Source of the DNA: Candidatus Choladousia intestinavium
GTDB taxonomy: Bacteria; Bacillota; Clostridia; Lachnospirales; Lachnospiraceae
Direction: 5' to 3'
Length of the DNA: 38,255 nucleotides
Assembly (NCBI GenBank): GCA_018712785.1
Contig: DVGK01000075.1
Span: forward strand, 1 to 38,255
Shown: positions 25,001-31,902 of the stretch, piece by piece
Layout of the letters: each line of letters opens with the position of its first letter
Numbering within the stretch: the stretch's first letter is position 1
Notes under the pieces: generated by a model
Told to the model about the DNA's origin: nothing
The model's database searches: none
Seen by the model: only the letters and a program-made list of their open reading frames with translations
Made by a program: the position numbers and the translations under genes

Positions 25001-25780
25001 GGTCCGAAGAAGAGACTGTATCATTTTTTTGCTCATGGCAAAAAGCTCATGCTCCTGTATCTTCCCTGTGAAGTTCTCCCTCCAGTCTATGGTAACCGTC
25101 ACATAAATCTGCCTCACCAAGCCGGACAGCTCCCGAAGGGTCTTCAGCTGAGAAGGCGTAAAGCCCGTAAAGCCGTCAAAGGCCAGAACCGATCTTTTTA
25201 GAAGCTTAGAGTCTGACGCCGCCTCACAGAAAAGATCCAGAAGCTCCTCCGGCTTCACGAACTTTTCCCTCTGATACTGAAGATACTCCCGGTAAAGCAG
25301 CCGAATCTCCTGAAGCTTACGCTTCAGAAGAGGCCGATCCTCCACATACCGGATCATAGTTTCCAGATCCTGATCCCCTACTTCGTACTGCATCAGCTCG
25401 GACATAATGGATTTCACCTCTGAGACGTACCCGGTCCGGTTCATCCGGCTCCCAAGCACGGTCAGCCGGTCTCCCAGCCGAATGGCAATTCTACGAAGCA
25501 TAAGATTCTTTCCGGTTTCTGTAAGGACTCTCCTGGAGTCCTCCCCTACCTCCTCAAAAATCCGGTGGGCCATCCTGGGAAAGCTCAGCACATCCACATT
25601 CATAATCCCCCCGGCCGGATGCATGTCCACCAGATCCTTCTGTGTCTGCATGGTAAACTGTTCCGGAACGATAACCATATAATTCTGCTCCGGATGAGCT
25701 ATAGACTCTTCGATCACTTTTTTATACAAGAAATGAGATTTTCCGCTTCCGGAATTTCCCAGAATCAGCTGCAGCGGCAT
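22052..25780 (-). CDS. addB: ATP-dependent nuclease subunit AddB, with extended C-terminal tail
   Basis: A 1242-residue protein; the ATG at 25780 has GGGAGG eight bases upstream, while an in-frame TTG two codons earlier does not. The N-terminus has GNSGSGKSHFLYKKV (Walker A); the C-terminal nuclease has KIVDYKSGHARFDP, and cysteines for the Fe-S cluster are seen in QFAACAFAHFA and SACDLCIYRSVCGFDRK. AddB supplies the second nuclease and the Chi-recognising site of the AddAB complex. After the Fe-S region about 94 extra residues follow, rich in Glu, Thr, Lys and Gly, containing a 14-residue tandem repeat (AAKEKTEETQTVEA and AAKKKTEETQTRET). That tail is absent from standard AddB proteins as I know them and is likely disordered. 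Confidence 0.96.
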   Translation of the reverse strand: MPLQLILGNSGSGKSHFLYKKVIEESIAHPEQNYMVIVPEQFTMQTQKDLVDMHPAGGIMNVDVLSFPRMAHRIFEEVGEDSRRVLTETGKNLMLRRIAIRLGDRLTVLGSRMNRTGYVSEVKSIMSELMQYEVGDQDLETMIRYVEDRPLLKRKLQEIRLLYREYLQYQREKFVKPEELLDLFCEAASDSKLLKRSVLAFDGFTGFTPSQLKTLRELSGLVRQIYVTVTIDWRENFTGKIQEHELFAMSKKMIQSLLRTVHGRMEADTPVILGRDGLPRFQKGGELEFLESQLFRGKGAFFKAKGETEGEKREPEISLHESHSPAAEVAFAARKIRELVTEKGFRYREIAIITGDLSAYGHYVKKIFPKYEIPAFLDETRHLLLNPCLEFIRGALEAARKNLTYEAMFRYIRTGMTGVSQDAADRMENYVLSRGIQGWKRWNASWEEASDPGGGKGRGSECVQEETAFCEACRQQVMERYRPFGERVRKGKGRVRDFAEALLTLVEDCGIQQKLKDLELSFREEGKLEEAREYSQVYPVLVELLDEMVELLGEEQVTLREFSEILDAGFEEARVGIIPPGIDQVQVGDIERSRLAHVKVLFFLGLNDGWVPARGNQGGLVSDMEREILEGSGVELAPGIRENSYIQRFYLYQNLTKPRQGLILSWCRGSSDGKAMRPSYLVQRIRRLFPELSISDETAREPLFLVTSRENGLDCLTGGFQEARMGREKSWWRELYRMYDSDEAYRQRVRKLAEAAFSLEEGGRLSYQTSKVLYGEVLKNSVTRLEQFAACAFAHFAAYGLRLRERELFEVRPVDLGIVFHRSMELFSRQLQAKGWDWGEISREAAEPIMEQCVEQVAEEYGSRLLHSSARAEYTICRIKRILCRSFWAMHEQIKAGRFRPKGFEISFEDAGDLDAVRMELKPQARMQLQGRIDRIDEVETEEEVYIKIVDYKSGHARFDPVSVYYGLQLQLLVYLNAALELERGQQKEKKVIPAGVFYYQMQDPILDRDRKAAVEKDDRERLLKELRPQGLVNKNPEILHALDADMGTDSKVIPVSLKKDGTPRAGSGVASTGEFEQLGRYVNRKLMEMGRGILEGEIAPNPMEDGKQSACDLCIYRSVCGFDRKLPEIFKTRKVSVTKEEAWEYMTGEETSEPEGNRRTAETSGEEEPERTAAKEKTEETQTVEAAAKKKTEETQTRETAAEGMRSGKKQERPLAYGKTETKEGGRTDGGEMDGGSAEGH
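22173..22256 (-). repeat. 42-bp tandem repeat in the 3' end of addB
   Basis: Two adjacent 42-base units (22173-22214 and 22215-22256) agree in 37 of 42 positions, and a third GCCGCTGTCC start follows at 22257. Because 42 is divisible by three, copy changes keep the addB frame and add or remove 14 residues of the acidic/basic tail. Confidence 0.85.
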
Positions 25781-25854
25781 AGGCAAAACCTCCCGGTTCC
25801 ATTCAATCTTTTCACTTCATTAAAGCTTAACACAATCCCGCTAAAAAGCAAAGA

Positions 25855-25943
25855 GCGCAGACAGCCAAAAATCCATCCGGCTGTCCGCGCCTTCCTTTTT
25901 TATGCTTATGGCAAGCGGCGCAATGCTCCGGCCGTTTGCCATA
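25855..25943. terminator. Two tandem hairpins between the AAA-ATPase gene and addB
   Basis: First hairpin, read on the minus strand: TATGGCAAACGGC (25943-25931) with GCCGCTTGCCATA (25919-25907), 12 Watson-Crick pairs and one mismatch. Second: GCGCGGACAGCC (25890-25879) with GGCTGTCTGCGC (25866-25855), followed by TCTTTGCTTTTTAGC. The second has the form of an intrinsic terminator for the upstream ATPase gene. No convincing promoter for addB was found in the remaining 70 bases. Confidence 0.7.
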
Positions 25944-25951
25944 AATACTTT

Positions 25952-27634
25952 TTAACATGTTTCAAGCTTTCTTTTTACCTTGCACCTCTTTTTAAAAAAC
26001 GCAATTCCATAGCAGAAAACCCAGTCATAGTCCTCTTCGAACTCCCGGGCATACATCCGCTCATCCATCTGGAGCAGAGCTTCGTCGCAGGAAGCCTCCA
26101 GCCCTTCCAGTGTCCGGGCGTATTTGGCCTCAAAAACCGCTACCCTGGCATTTACCGGGTCGTAAACCACCAGATCGCTTCGCCCCTCTCCGTGTTCACG
26201 GTTTGATTCCACTGTATATCCGGCTCCCGCAAAAATTCCAGCCAAAAACGCATGATAAAAATCTTCCCGATAATCATGATAGCTGATCGTCCGCCGGAGA
26301 AGCTTTGTCATTTCTTGAGAGACAGCTTCACTGTCCCCCTTCCATACCGCCTTAAACAGCTCCTTACGACTCCAGGTCTTTGACACATCAGCAAACCATT
26401 TCATAATCGTAGATTCAAAAATCTCACGGATCTCCGCATTTGGGATTTTCAGCGCGGACTCACCTCTCTTCAGATGCTGAGGGCCGCTTTTCTCCCGTTC
26501 CTTCGTAAGGTAACCGGTAAGATACAGAATGCTCCACAGATTATCTTCGGAGGAATGAAGATAATCGTAAGTAAGATCCTCCTCCACCTTCTGAACGATG
26601 GTTTCTCCTCTCATAAGAGCCTCCAGCTTCAGTGAAATACTGGAGCCGGCATAGTCAATAAAGGAGCGTATGACAGCGTTGTCGCTTGTGTTTTTCCAAT
26701 AGCTTCCCGGCTCGGCTCCGAGATCCGACTGCAGCTCCCGGACATAATTCATCACATCCCAGGGGCAGTATACATCCAGATCCCCAAAACAGTAACCATC
26801 ATACCACTCCCGAATCCGCTCTGCATACCCTTCAAGCCCTGTATCCTGCAGAATTTTTTCTATTTCCTTCCGGGTAAATCCGAAATATTCATTCAGTCTT
26901 GTAGACGAGATCGTATTTATGACAAAATTATTCGCGCCGCTGAAAATACTCTCTTTAGCAATACGCAGGCAGCCGGTGATAATGGCAAATCGCAGAGAGC
27001 TGTTGTCCTTCAGGGCTGTACTCATCATAGGGGCAATCACCCCCATCATTTCTTCGTAATATCCCTGGCTGCTGGCCTTGGCAACCGGCACGTCATACTC
27101 ATCCAACAGCAGGATCACCGGCTTGCCATAGTATGTCTCCATTAAGCGAAGCAGAATGCTGAGTCCCCGGCTTACCTGAGCCTGGCTCGCCCTGCCTTCC
27201 TTCAGCTGCAGAAAAATTTTTTTATCGTCCGGATCAATGGCCTCACACTCCAGAAGATACGCATGTGCTTTGCAGAAATCGGAAAACTGTATGCACAGCT
27301 GAGCATAGGCCTCCGCAAAGTCCTGCCCGGCCACATCCTTCAGAGTAAGAAACAGCGTCGGCCATTGATTCATCCACTTTCTGCAAATCTCACTGCATTC
27401 CAGAATCTCCAGACCCTCGAATAGATTTCTGCTGTCTTTCCTTATATCAAAGAAATTTGCCAGCATACTCATTCCTAAAGTCTTTCCAAATCGTCTCGGC
27501 CGGGTAATAAGAGTTACTTCCGCCGGCTGCGTATTCAGAAGTTCTGAAATCAGCCCCGTTTTATCCACATAGAAATACCCGTCTCTGCGGATTTTTTCAA
27601 AATCAGAAACCCCCACAGGAATGTTCAGCTTCAT
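25952..27634 (-). CDS. AAA-ATPase-like protein with C-terminal PD-(D/E)XK nuclease domain
   Basis: A 560-residue protein; ATG 27634 is chosen because GGTGGAG precedes it, and the reading frame upstream of it overlaps the neighbouring gene. The N-terminal part has LNIPVGVSDFEKIRRDGYFY and YVDKT, typical of the AAA-ATPase_like (DUF1703-linked) family, with Walker A RPRRFGKTLGMSML and Walker B ILLLDEYDVPVA. The C-terminal part carries a PD-(D/E)XK nuclease-like core: GRSDLVVYDPVNARVAVFEAKYA (Asp and E-x-K). These proteins are numerous in gut Firmicutes and Bacteroidetes, often in many copies per genome, and their function is not known; a mobile or defence-like role has been proposed. There is no sign of an insertion sequence around it here. 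Confidence 0.92.
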   Translation of the reverse strand: MKLNIPVGVSDFEKIRRDGYFYVDKTGLISELLNTQPAEVTLITRPRRFGKTLGMSMLANFFDIRKDSRNLFEGLEILECSEICRKWMNQWPTLFLTLKDVAGQDFAEAYAQLCIQFSDFCKAHAYLLECEAIDPDDKKIFLQLKEGRASQAQVSRGLSILLRLMETYYGKPVILLLDEYDVPVAKASSQGYYEEMMGVIAPMMSTALKDNSSLRFAIITGCLRIAKESIFSGANNFVINTISSTRLNEYFGFTRKEIEKILQDTGLEGYAERIREWYDGYCFGDLDVYCPWDVMNYVRELQSDLGAEPGSYWKNTSDNAVIRSFIDYAGSSISLKLEALMRGETIVQKVEEDLTYDYLHSSEDNLWSILYLTGYLTKEREKSGPQHLKRGESALKIPNAEIREIFESTIMKWFADVSKTWSRKELFKAVWKGDSEAVSQEMTKLLRRTISYHDYREDFYHAFLAGIFAGAGYTVESNREHGEGRSDLVVYDPVNARVAVFEAKYARTLEGLEASCDEALLQMDERMYAREFEEDYDWVFCYGIAFFKKRCKVKRKLETC

Positions 27635-27680
27635 CCAGTCCACTCCACCCTTTCTGCTCTGCCGCGTCTGACATTTTCCT

Positions 27681-28646
27681 TTATCTCTCGGTTCTCTCCG
27701 CCTGCCGCAGATCCCCGAACAGATCCGCCTGATAAACCCCTTCACGGATCAGCTTCCGGAAGCTCTCCACCACTGCCCCGTGATCCTCTTTGTAAGTAAC
27801 GCCAAACCACTTGTCCCTGGTTTCCAGCACCTTTACGGAAACCTTCCGCTCCCGCAGGAGACTGCCGATAAAAATCGGAAGAAGGTACTCGGCCTTCAGG
27901 GGATTTTCTTTTACAGCCGTCTCAAAAAATTCCACAAAGCCTTCTTCCAGAGTTTCCATAAACTCCGGCGTCAGCCCCCACATATTCATAGAAACGTAAG
28001 AATCCGGATCCAGAGGGCGTTCCCCGGCAAAGGCTGTCACCCTTCCGTCAGCCGGGTCTGTCCCCTTCACAATCTCCGGCGTCTCCCTTACGTCTGTAAG
28101 AAAGCCGTTCTCGTCCACCTGACAGATGCCCCGGGTCACGCCCCCGTGCTCACTGAGCGTATTCTTTAAAATAAAGCCGGCCATACAGAAATCCTTCGCT
28201 TTGTCAGGGGTATATTCCTGCAGAAAAGCATGAAGCTTTCCAAAGGCTTCCTTTCCATAATAGTCATCTGCGTTAATCACTGCGAAGGGCTCCTGGATCA
28301 GCTCCTTCGCCGCCAGCACAGCCTGTCCGGTTCCCCAGGGTTTCTTTCTCTCAAGCGGCAGCACCGCTCCCTCCGGAATGTCTTGTAGAGACTGAAAGGC
28401 ATAAGCCGTCTCCACATGAAGCTTCCGGCAGACCGCTTCGATCCTGTCGCCGATGGCCTCCCGGAAATCCGCCTCTATATCCCTGCGTATAACAAATACA
28501 ATCTTATTAAATCCTGCCTCTATGGCGTCATGAATGGAATAATCCATGATGATATGTCCGTAATCGTCCACTGCCGCCAGCTGTTTGATCCCGCCACCGT
28601 AGCGGCTTCCGATACCGGCCGCCATAATAATGAGCGTCGTATTCAT
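27681..28646 (-). CDS. NDP-sugar nucleotidyltransferase (pyrophosphorylase-like)
   Basis: A 321-residue protein starting at ATG 28646 behind AAAGGAG. The N-terminus is the nucleotide-sugar pyrophosphorylase signature: IIMAAGIGSRYGG with the following lysine in GGIKQLAAVD; AVINADDYYG gives the metal-binding aspartate. The family makes UDP- or other NDP-sugars from sugar-1-phosphate and NTP. The sugar is not identifiable. It has its own promoter and is the first gene before the AAA-ATPase gene, but the ATPase is probably not functionally related. Confidence 0.88.
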   Translation of the reverse strand: MNTTLIIMAAGIGSRYGGGIKQLAAVDDYGHIIMDYSIHDAIEAGFNKIVFVIRRDIEADFREAIGDRIEAVCRKLHVETAYAFQSLQDIPEGAVLPLERKKPWGTGQAVLAAKELIQEPFAVINADDYYGKEAFGKLHAFLQEYTPDKAKDFCMAGFILKNTLSEHGGVTRGICQVDENGFLTDVRETPEIVKGTDPADGRVTAFAGERPLDPDSYVSMNMWGLTPEFMETLEEGFVEFFETAVKENPLKAEYLLPIFIGSLLRERKVSVKVLETRDKWFGVTYKEDHGAVVESFRKLIREGVYQADLFGDLRQAERTER

Positions 28647-28722
28647 GTTTTCTGTACTCCTTTGCCGTTTTTGAGTCGTGTTTTCTCCTGATACTTTCAG
28701 ACACAACTTTGAATTTGCAGCT

Positions 28723-28751
28723 ATTGTATCAAATTGTCCGAGTTTCTACAA
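28723..28751 (-). promoter_or_regulatory. Promoter of the nucleotidyltransferase gene
   Basis: On the minus strand TTGTAG (28751-28746) and TACAAT (28728-28723) are separated by 17 bases, about 75 bases before the gene start and just after the terminator-like hairpin at 28755-28791. Confidence 0.6.
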
Positions 28752-28754
28752 CAG

Positions 28755-28791
28755 AAAAAGCTCCTGGTCCACCAAAATAACAGCTTTTTTT
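28755..28791. terminator. Terminator-like hairpin after sdaAA
   Basis: AAAAAGCT (28755-28762) pairs with AGCTTTTT (28782-28789), so either strand shows an A-run/T-run stem with a 19-base loop. On the minus strand it would end the serine dehydratase transcript shortly before the next promoter. The stem has only two G-C pairs, so efficiency is uncertain. Confidence 0.45.
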
Positions 28792-28831
28792 GCGGCCCAA
28801 AAATCGGTCCAATTATTGGGGGAAGTTTGTC

Positions 28832-29707
28832 TCAGACGCTCTGCCGCAGCCTTGCCGCAAATTCTCTTCCGTCCTCTGTGGCTGCCAGACCGCCCCGGCC
28901 GGTCTCTCTCAGACTTTCATCCATCCTGTCTCCCACTTCCTTCATAGCGTCAATGACCTGATCCGGAGATATCCTGCTTCGGATTCCCGCCAGGGCCAGA
29001 TCCGCGGCGGACAGAGCGATCACGGCTCCTGCCGCGTTTCTTTTCACACAGGGAATTTCCACAAGACCTGCCACAGGATCACACACAAGCCCCAGGAGAT
29101 TCTTCAGGGCAATGGCCGCCCCGTGGATGATCTGCTCACTGTCTCCGCCCTGAAGCTGTACCAGGGCCCCGGCGGCCATAGCGCTGGCAGAGCCGATCTC
29201 CGCCTGGCATCCCCCGGCTGCTCCGGAAATGCTGGCCCGCAGGGCAATCACCTGCCCGATCCCCGCTGCCGTATAGAGAGCCTCCAGAATCCTCTGCTCC
29301 TGAATCCCTCTTTCCTGAAAATACGGCACCAGGACAGCCGGAAGGACGCCGCAGGAGCCTGCCGTAGGCGCGGCCACGATCCGCTTCATACAGGCATTAG
29401 ATTCTCCCATCTGAAGGGCCCCGGTCAGCACCTTCCCCACAAAAGGTCCGCAGAGCGTATCTCCTCTTTTCACATACTCTTCCATCTTCTGTCCGTCCCC
29501 GCCCACCAGTCCGCTGTTGGAGCGAAGCTTTCCGTCATATGCCGCAGCCGCCTCCAGCATGGCGTGCCACAGTCTCTCCATCTGTTTCAGGGATTCCTCT
29601 CTTTTGACATTTCTCTCATTCATATCATCCAGAAGCACTGCCTCCCAGAAGGGAACCTTTTTTTGCTCTGCTGTTTCCAAAATCACTTTCAAGCTTCCAA
29701 ACGCCAT
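28832..29707 (-). CDS. sdaAA: L-serine dehydratase, iron-sulphur-dependent, alpha subunit
   Basis: A 291-residue protein starting at ATG 29707 behind GGGGAGG, two bases after the sdaAB stop. The alpha subunit holds the oxygen-sensitive [4Fe-4S] cluster that removes water and ammonia from L-serine, giving pyruvate. Cysteines in the expected contexts are APTAGSCGVLPAV, AAGGCQAEIGSASAM and LVEIPCVKRNAAGA. The SNSGLVGGDGQKMEEY block near the N-terminus is also typical. It works in the cytosol of anaerobes as a serine catabolic enzyme together with the beta subunit next to it. Confidence 0.97.
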   Translation of the reverse strand: MAFGSLKVILETAEQKKVPFWEAVLLDDMNERNVKREESLKQMERLWHAMLEAAAAYDGKLRSNSGLVGGDGQKMEEYVKRGDTLCGPFVGKVLTGALQMGESNACMKRIVAAPTAGSCGVLPAVLVPYFQERGIQEQRILEALYTAAGIGQVIALRASISGAAGGCQAEIGSASAMAAGALVQLQGGDSEQIIHGAAIALKNLLGLVCDPVAGLVEIPCVKRNAAGAVIALSAADLALAGIRSRISPDQVIDAMKEVGDRMDESLRETGRGGLAATEDGREFAARLRQSV

Positions 29708-29709
29708 GC

Positions 29710-30378
29710 TCAGACCTCCCCTTCCACATTGATATACGTCACCTTCAGAACTCCCTCCAGATGCTCCAGCCACTTTATGGATTCCAGAGGAATCGGCTGA
29801 TCTGTCTCCACCACCATGACAGCACGGCCGCCCCTCTTGTCCCGGTAAAGAGACATGTTGGCAATATTTACGGATTTATGCGAAAGCATGGAGGTCACCT
29901 CCGCCACATGGCCGGGCTGGTCCATATTGTGGACAATCAGCGTGGGCATCTCGCAGGTGCAGTTTACATCAATATCATCCAGGCGGTTGATCATAATACG
30001 GCCGCCGCCCAGGGAGGAAGCCTGCACCGTCAGGTCTCTTCCCTTCTCGCCCACAACCTCAATCACCACGGAATTTGGATGGGCATCCCGAAGCTGAATG
30101 GTCTCAAAAGAAAAGGCAAGCCCCGCCTCCCTGGCGTATTCAAAGCTTTCGGGAATCCTCATATCCTCCGGCTGCATGCCAAGAAGCCCTGCCACCAGAG
30201 CACGGTCCGTTCCATGTCCCAGCCCCGTGGCGGCAAAGGAGCCGTGCATTCCAATGACGGCTTTCACCGGCCGTTCTGCCAGCAGCCTCCTGGTCATCAG
30301 GCCGATCCGCACGGCCCCTGCCGTGTGGGAGCTGGAGGGGCCTACCATCACAGGCCCAAGTATCTCAAAAATATTCAT
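29710..30378 (-). CDS. sdaAB: L-serine dehydratase, iron-sulphur-dependent, beta subunit
   Basis: A 222-residue protein starting at ATG 30378 behind GAGGAG. Residues 1 to about 140 form the SDH beta domain with the opening IFEILGPVMVGPSSSHTAGA and HGSFAATGLGHGTD. Residues about 148-222 form an ACT domain (PTLIVHNMDQPGHVAEVTSM), likely a site for serine or other amino-acid binding. It pairs with sdaAA two bases downstream to form the two-chain enzyme of Firmicutes. Confidence 0.97.
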   Translation of the reverse strand: MNIFEILGPVMVGPSSSHTAGAVRIGLMTRRLLAERPVKAVIGMHGSFAATGLGHGTDRALVAGLLGMQPEDMRIPESFEYAREAGLAFSFETIQLRDAHPNSVVIEVVGEKGRDLTVQASSLGGGRIMINRLDDIDVNCTCEMPTLIVHNMDQPGHVAEVTSMLSHKSVNIANMSLYRDKRGGRAVMVVETDQPIPLESIKWLEHLEGVLKVTYINVEGEV

Positions 30379-30402
30379 AATTTTTCACACTCCTCTATCA
30401 GC

Positions 30403-30431
30403 ATCTTACCACATTTCCGCTGACATGAAAA
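30403..30431 (-). promoter_or_regulatory. Candidate promoter of sdaAB-sdaAA
   Basis: On the minus strand TTTTCA (30431-30426) and TAAGAT (30408-30403) are separated by 17 bases, and a TG lies one base before the -10 (extended -10 form). It follows directly after the terminator of the upstream operon. Confidence 0.5.
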
Positions 30432-30433
30432 CA

Positions 30434-30478
30434 CCCCGGGGAAGACTCGCTTTATACTGTGGATTTTCTTCCTCGGGG
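30434..30478 (-). terminator. Terminator of the Dlt-like operon
   Basis: CCCCGGGGAAGA (30434-30445) and TCTTCCTCGGGG (30467-30478) pair in 11 of 12 positions. On the minus strand the hairpin lies 23 bases after the transporter stop and is followed by TGTTTTCATG. Confidence 0.7.
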
Positions 30479-30501
30479 ATATTCTTTTAAATTGACTTTA
30501 T

Positions 30502-31902
30502 CTAAAGCACGAACAGCGCATACCCGCAGGCCGTCATCAGCACCAGAACGATGGCTGAAAGCTTCAGCCCCTCCTTCATCATGTAGCTTGGCTGAAGGCC
30601 GTACCCTACGGGAATCGCCCGGATCGAAGTAGGAAGCGTATAGGACAGATTAATGCCTATGGTAGCCACGTATACGTAGGGCAGCGGATCGAGCCCGATT
30701 CCCTGCATAATGGAAATCACAATGGGGATGGATACGGCCGCCGTAGCCGTATTGGAGGTAACGTCTGACAGCGCCAGAGTCAGAAGCACGATTACAAATA
30801 CCGTGGCTATGCCTCCCTCCAGGCCCATGCCGGAAACCATCTGTCCGATGGCCTCTGCCGCCCCGGAGTCGTTGATCAGCGTTCCCGCCGCCAGTCCGCC
30901 GGCGAAAATGTAGATCAGTTCCCAGATGATCTTGGACTGAACGGATTTCCAGACCAGCAGGCGGTTTCCATCTTTGTCCACGATCAGGAAGGAAATCACG
31001 GCGCAGATAATGAATACGTAAGCCGGCTTCAGTCCCGGCAGCATATCCTGATAAAACTGTCTCGTAAAAGAGAGAAGGGTGGCTAATAAAAACAGAGCCA
31101 GCGACATGGCTTCTTCCACATTCATGGGCGGCATATTCTTTAATTCCCTAGCAAAATATTCCGCTGAGCCTCCCAGCTCTTCCTTTCTGCCGATATCCCG
31201 CACCAGGAAAAGAAGGTTGCTGACCACAAGGACAATCATAATGGGCAGGAATTTAATCACCCACTCAATGTACATGTATTCCTCCCCGGTAAGCTGCTGG
31301 ATATAGTCCACCACCACCAGGTTCATAGCGCCCCCCAGGGGGGTAGCCAGGCCGCCCACGCCCGCCGCGTAGGCAATGGTAAGCAGGATCTTCGACGCGG
31401 TCTTGCTGCTGGCCACATCTTTTTCTCCAATGTAATTCAGCATGGAAACAGCGATGGGCGTTACAGTGGCGCACACCACCGCGTTAGGCAGAACCGCGGA
31501 CAGAACGGCTGATACAAGGAACCAGAACACAATCTGTTTTCTTAAGCCGCTGCCGATCAGATTCAGGAAACGGAGGGCAATCCGTTTATCCAGCCCCGTC
31601 CGCTCCCAGGAGACAGTCAGAATGGATGCTCCCAGCAGCAGCAGAATCGTCTCGGAAGCGTAGTTGGCGATGACGGACTCCATATCCGCCATCTGAATCA
31701 CGGCGTTCACCGCAATCGGCAGAAAAGCAGTCACAGCATAGTCCACCGGAGCCGTCACCCACCAGAAGGCCATCCAGGCCACGGTCCCCACCGCGGCTCT
31801 GCCGGCGAGGCCGGCAAAAAGGCTCTCAGGCAGGAAAAAGATACATGCCAGAAGCAGAAGGGGGCCCAAAATCAAATTTAAAAGTCTACGATTTTTTTTC
31901 AT
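30502..31902 (-). CDS. DASS-family (SLC13-like) carboxylate transporter
   Basis: A 466-residue membrane protein starting at ATG 31902, overlapping the adenylating ligase gene by 17 bases. It has about 12 hydrophobic segments in two halves, as in sodium/dicarboxylate symporters and antiporters (DASS). The second half carries the signature SDVTSNTATAAVSIPIVISI with the SNT motif that binds sodium and carboxylate. The equivalent place in the first half reads AVLPNAVVCATVTPIAVSM, with PNA instead of SNT, so ion coupling may differ from the classical symporters. It is the last gene of the Dlt-like operon. It could bring in or export the acid that is activated by the ligase, but the substrate cannot be deduced. 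Confidence 0.9.
   Translation of the reverse strand: MKKNRRLLNLILGPLLLLACIFFLPESLFAGLAGRAAVGTVAWMAFWWVTAPVDYAVTAFLPIAVNAVIQMADMESVIANYASETILLLLGASILTVSWERTGLDKRIALRFLNLIGSGLRKQIVFWFLVSAVLSAVLPNAVVCATVTPIAVSMLNYIGEKDVASSKTASKILLTIAYAAGVGGLATPLGGAMNLVVVDYIQQLTGEEYMYIEWVIKFLPIMIVLVVSNLLFLVRDIGRKEELGGSAEYFARELKNMPPMNVEEAMSLALFLLATLLSFTRQFYQDMLPGLKPAYVFIICAVISFLIVDKDGNRLLVWKSVQSKIIWELIYIFAGGLAAGTLINDSGAAEAIGQMVSGMGLEGGIATVFVIVLLTLALSDVTSNTATAAVSIPIVISIMQGIGLDPLPYVYVATIGINLSYTLPTSIRAIPVGYGLQPSYMMKEGLKLSAIVLVLMTACGYALFVL

Noticed and set aside
29761-30423. A 220-codon plus-strand frame opposite sdaAB.
   Set aside because: Antisense to a clear serine dehydratase beta subunit and without family features.
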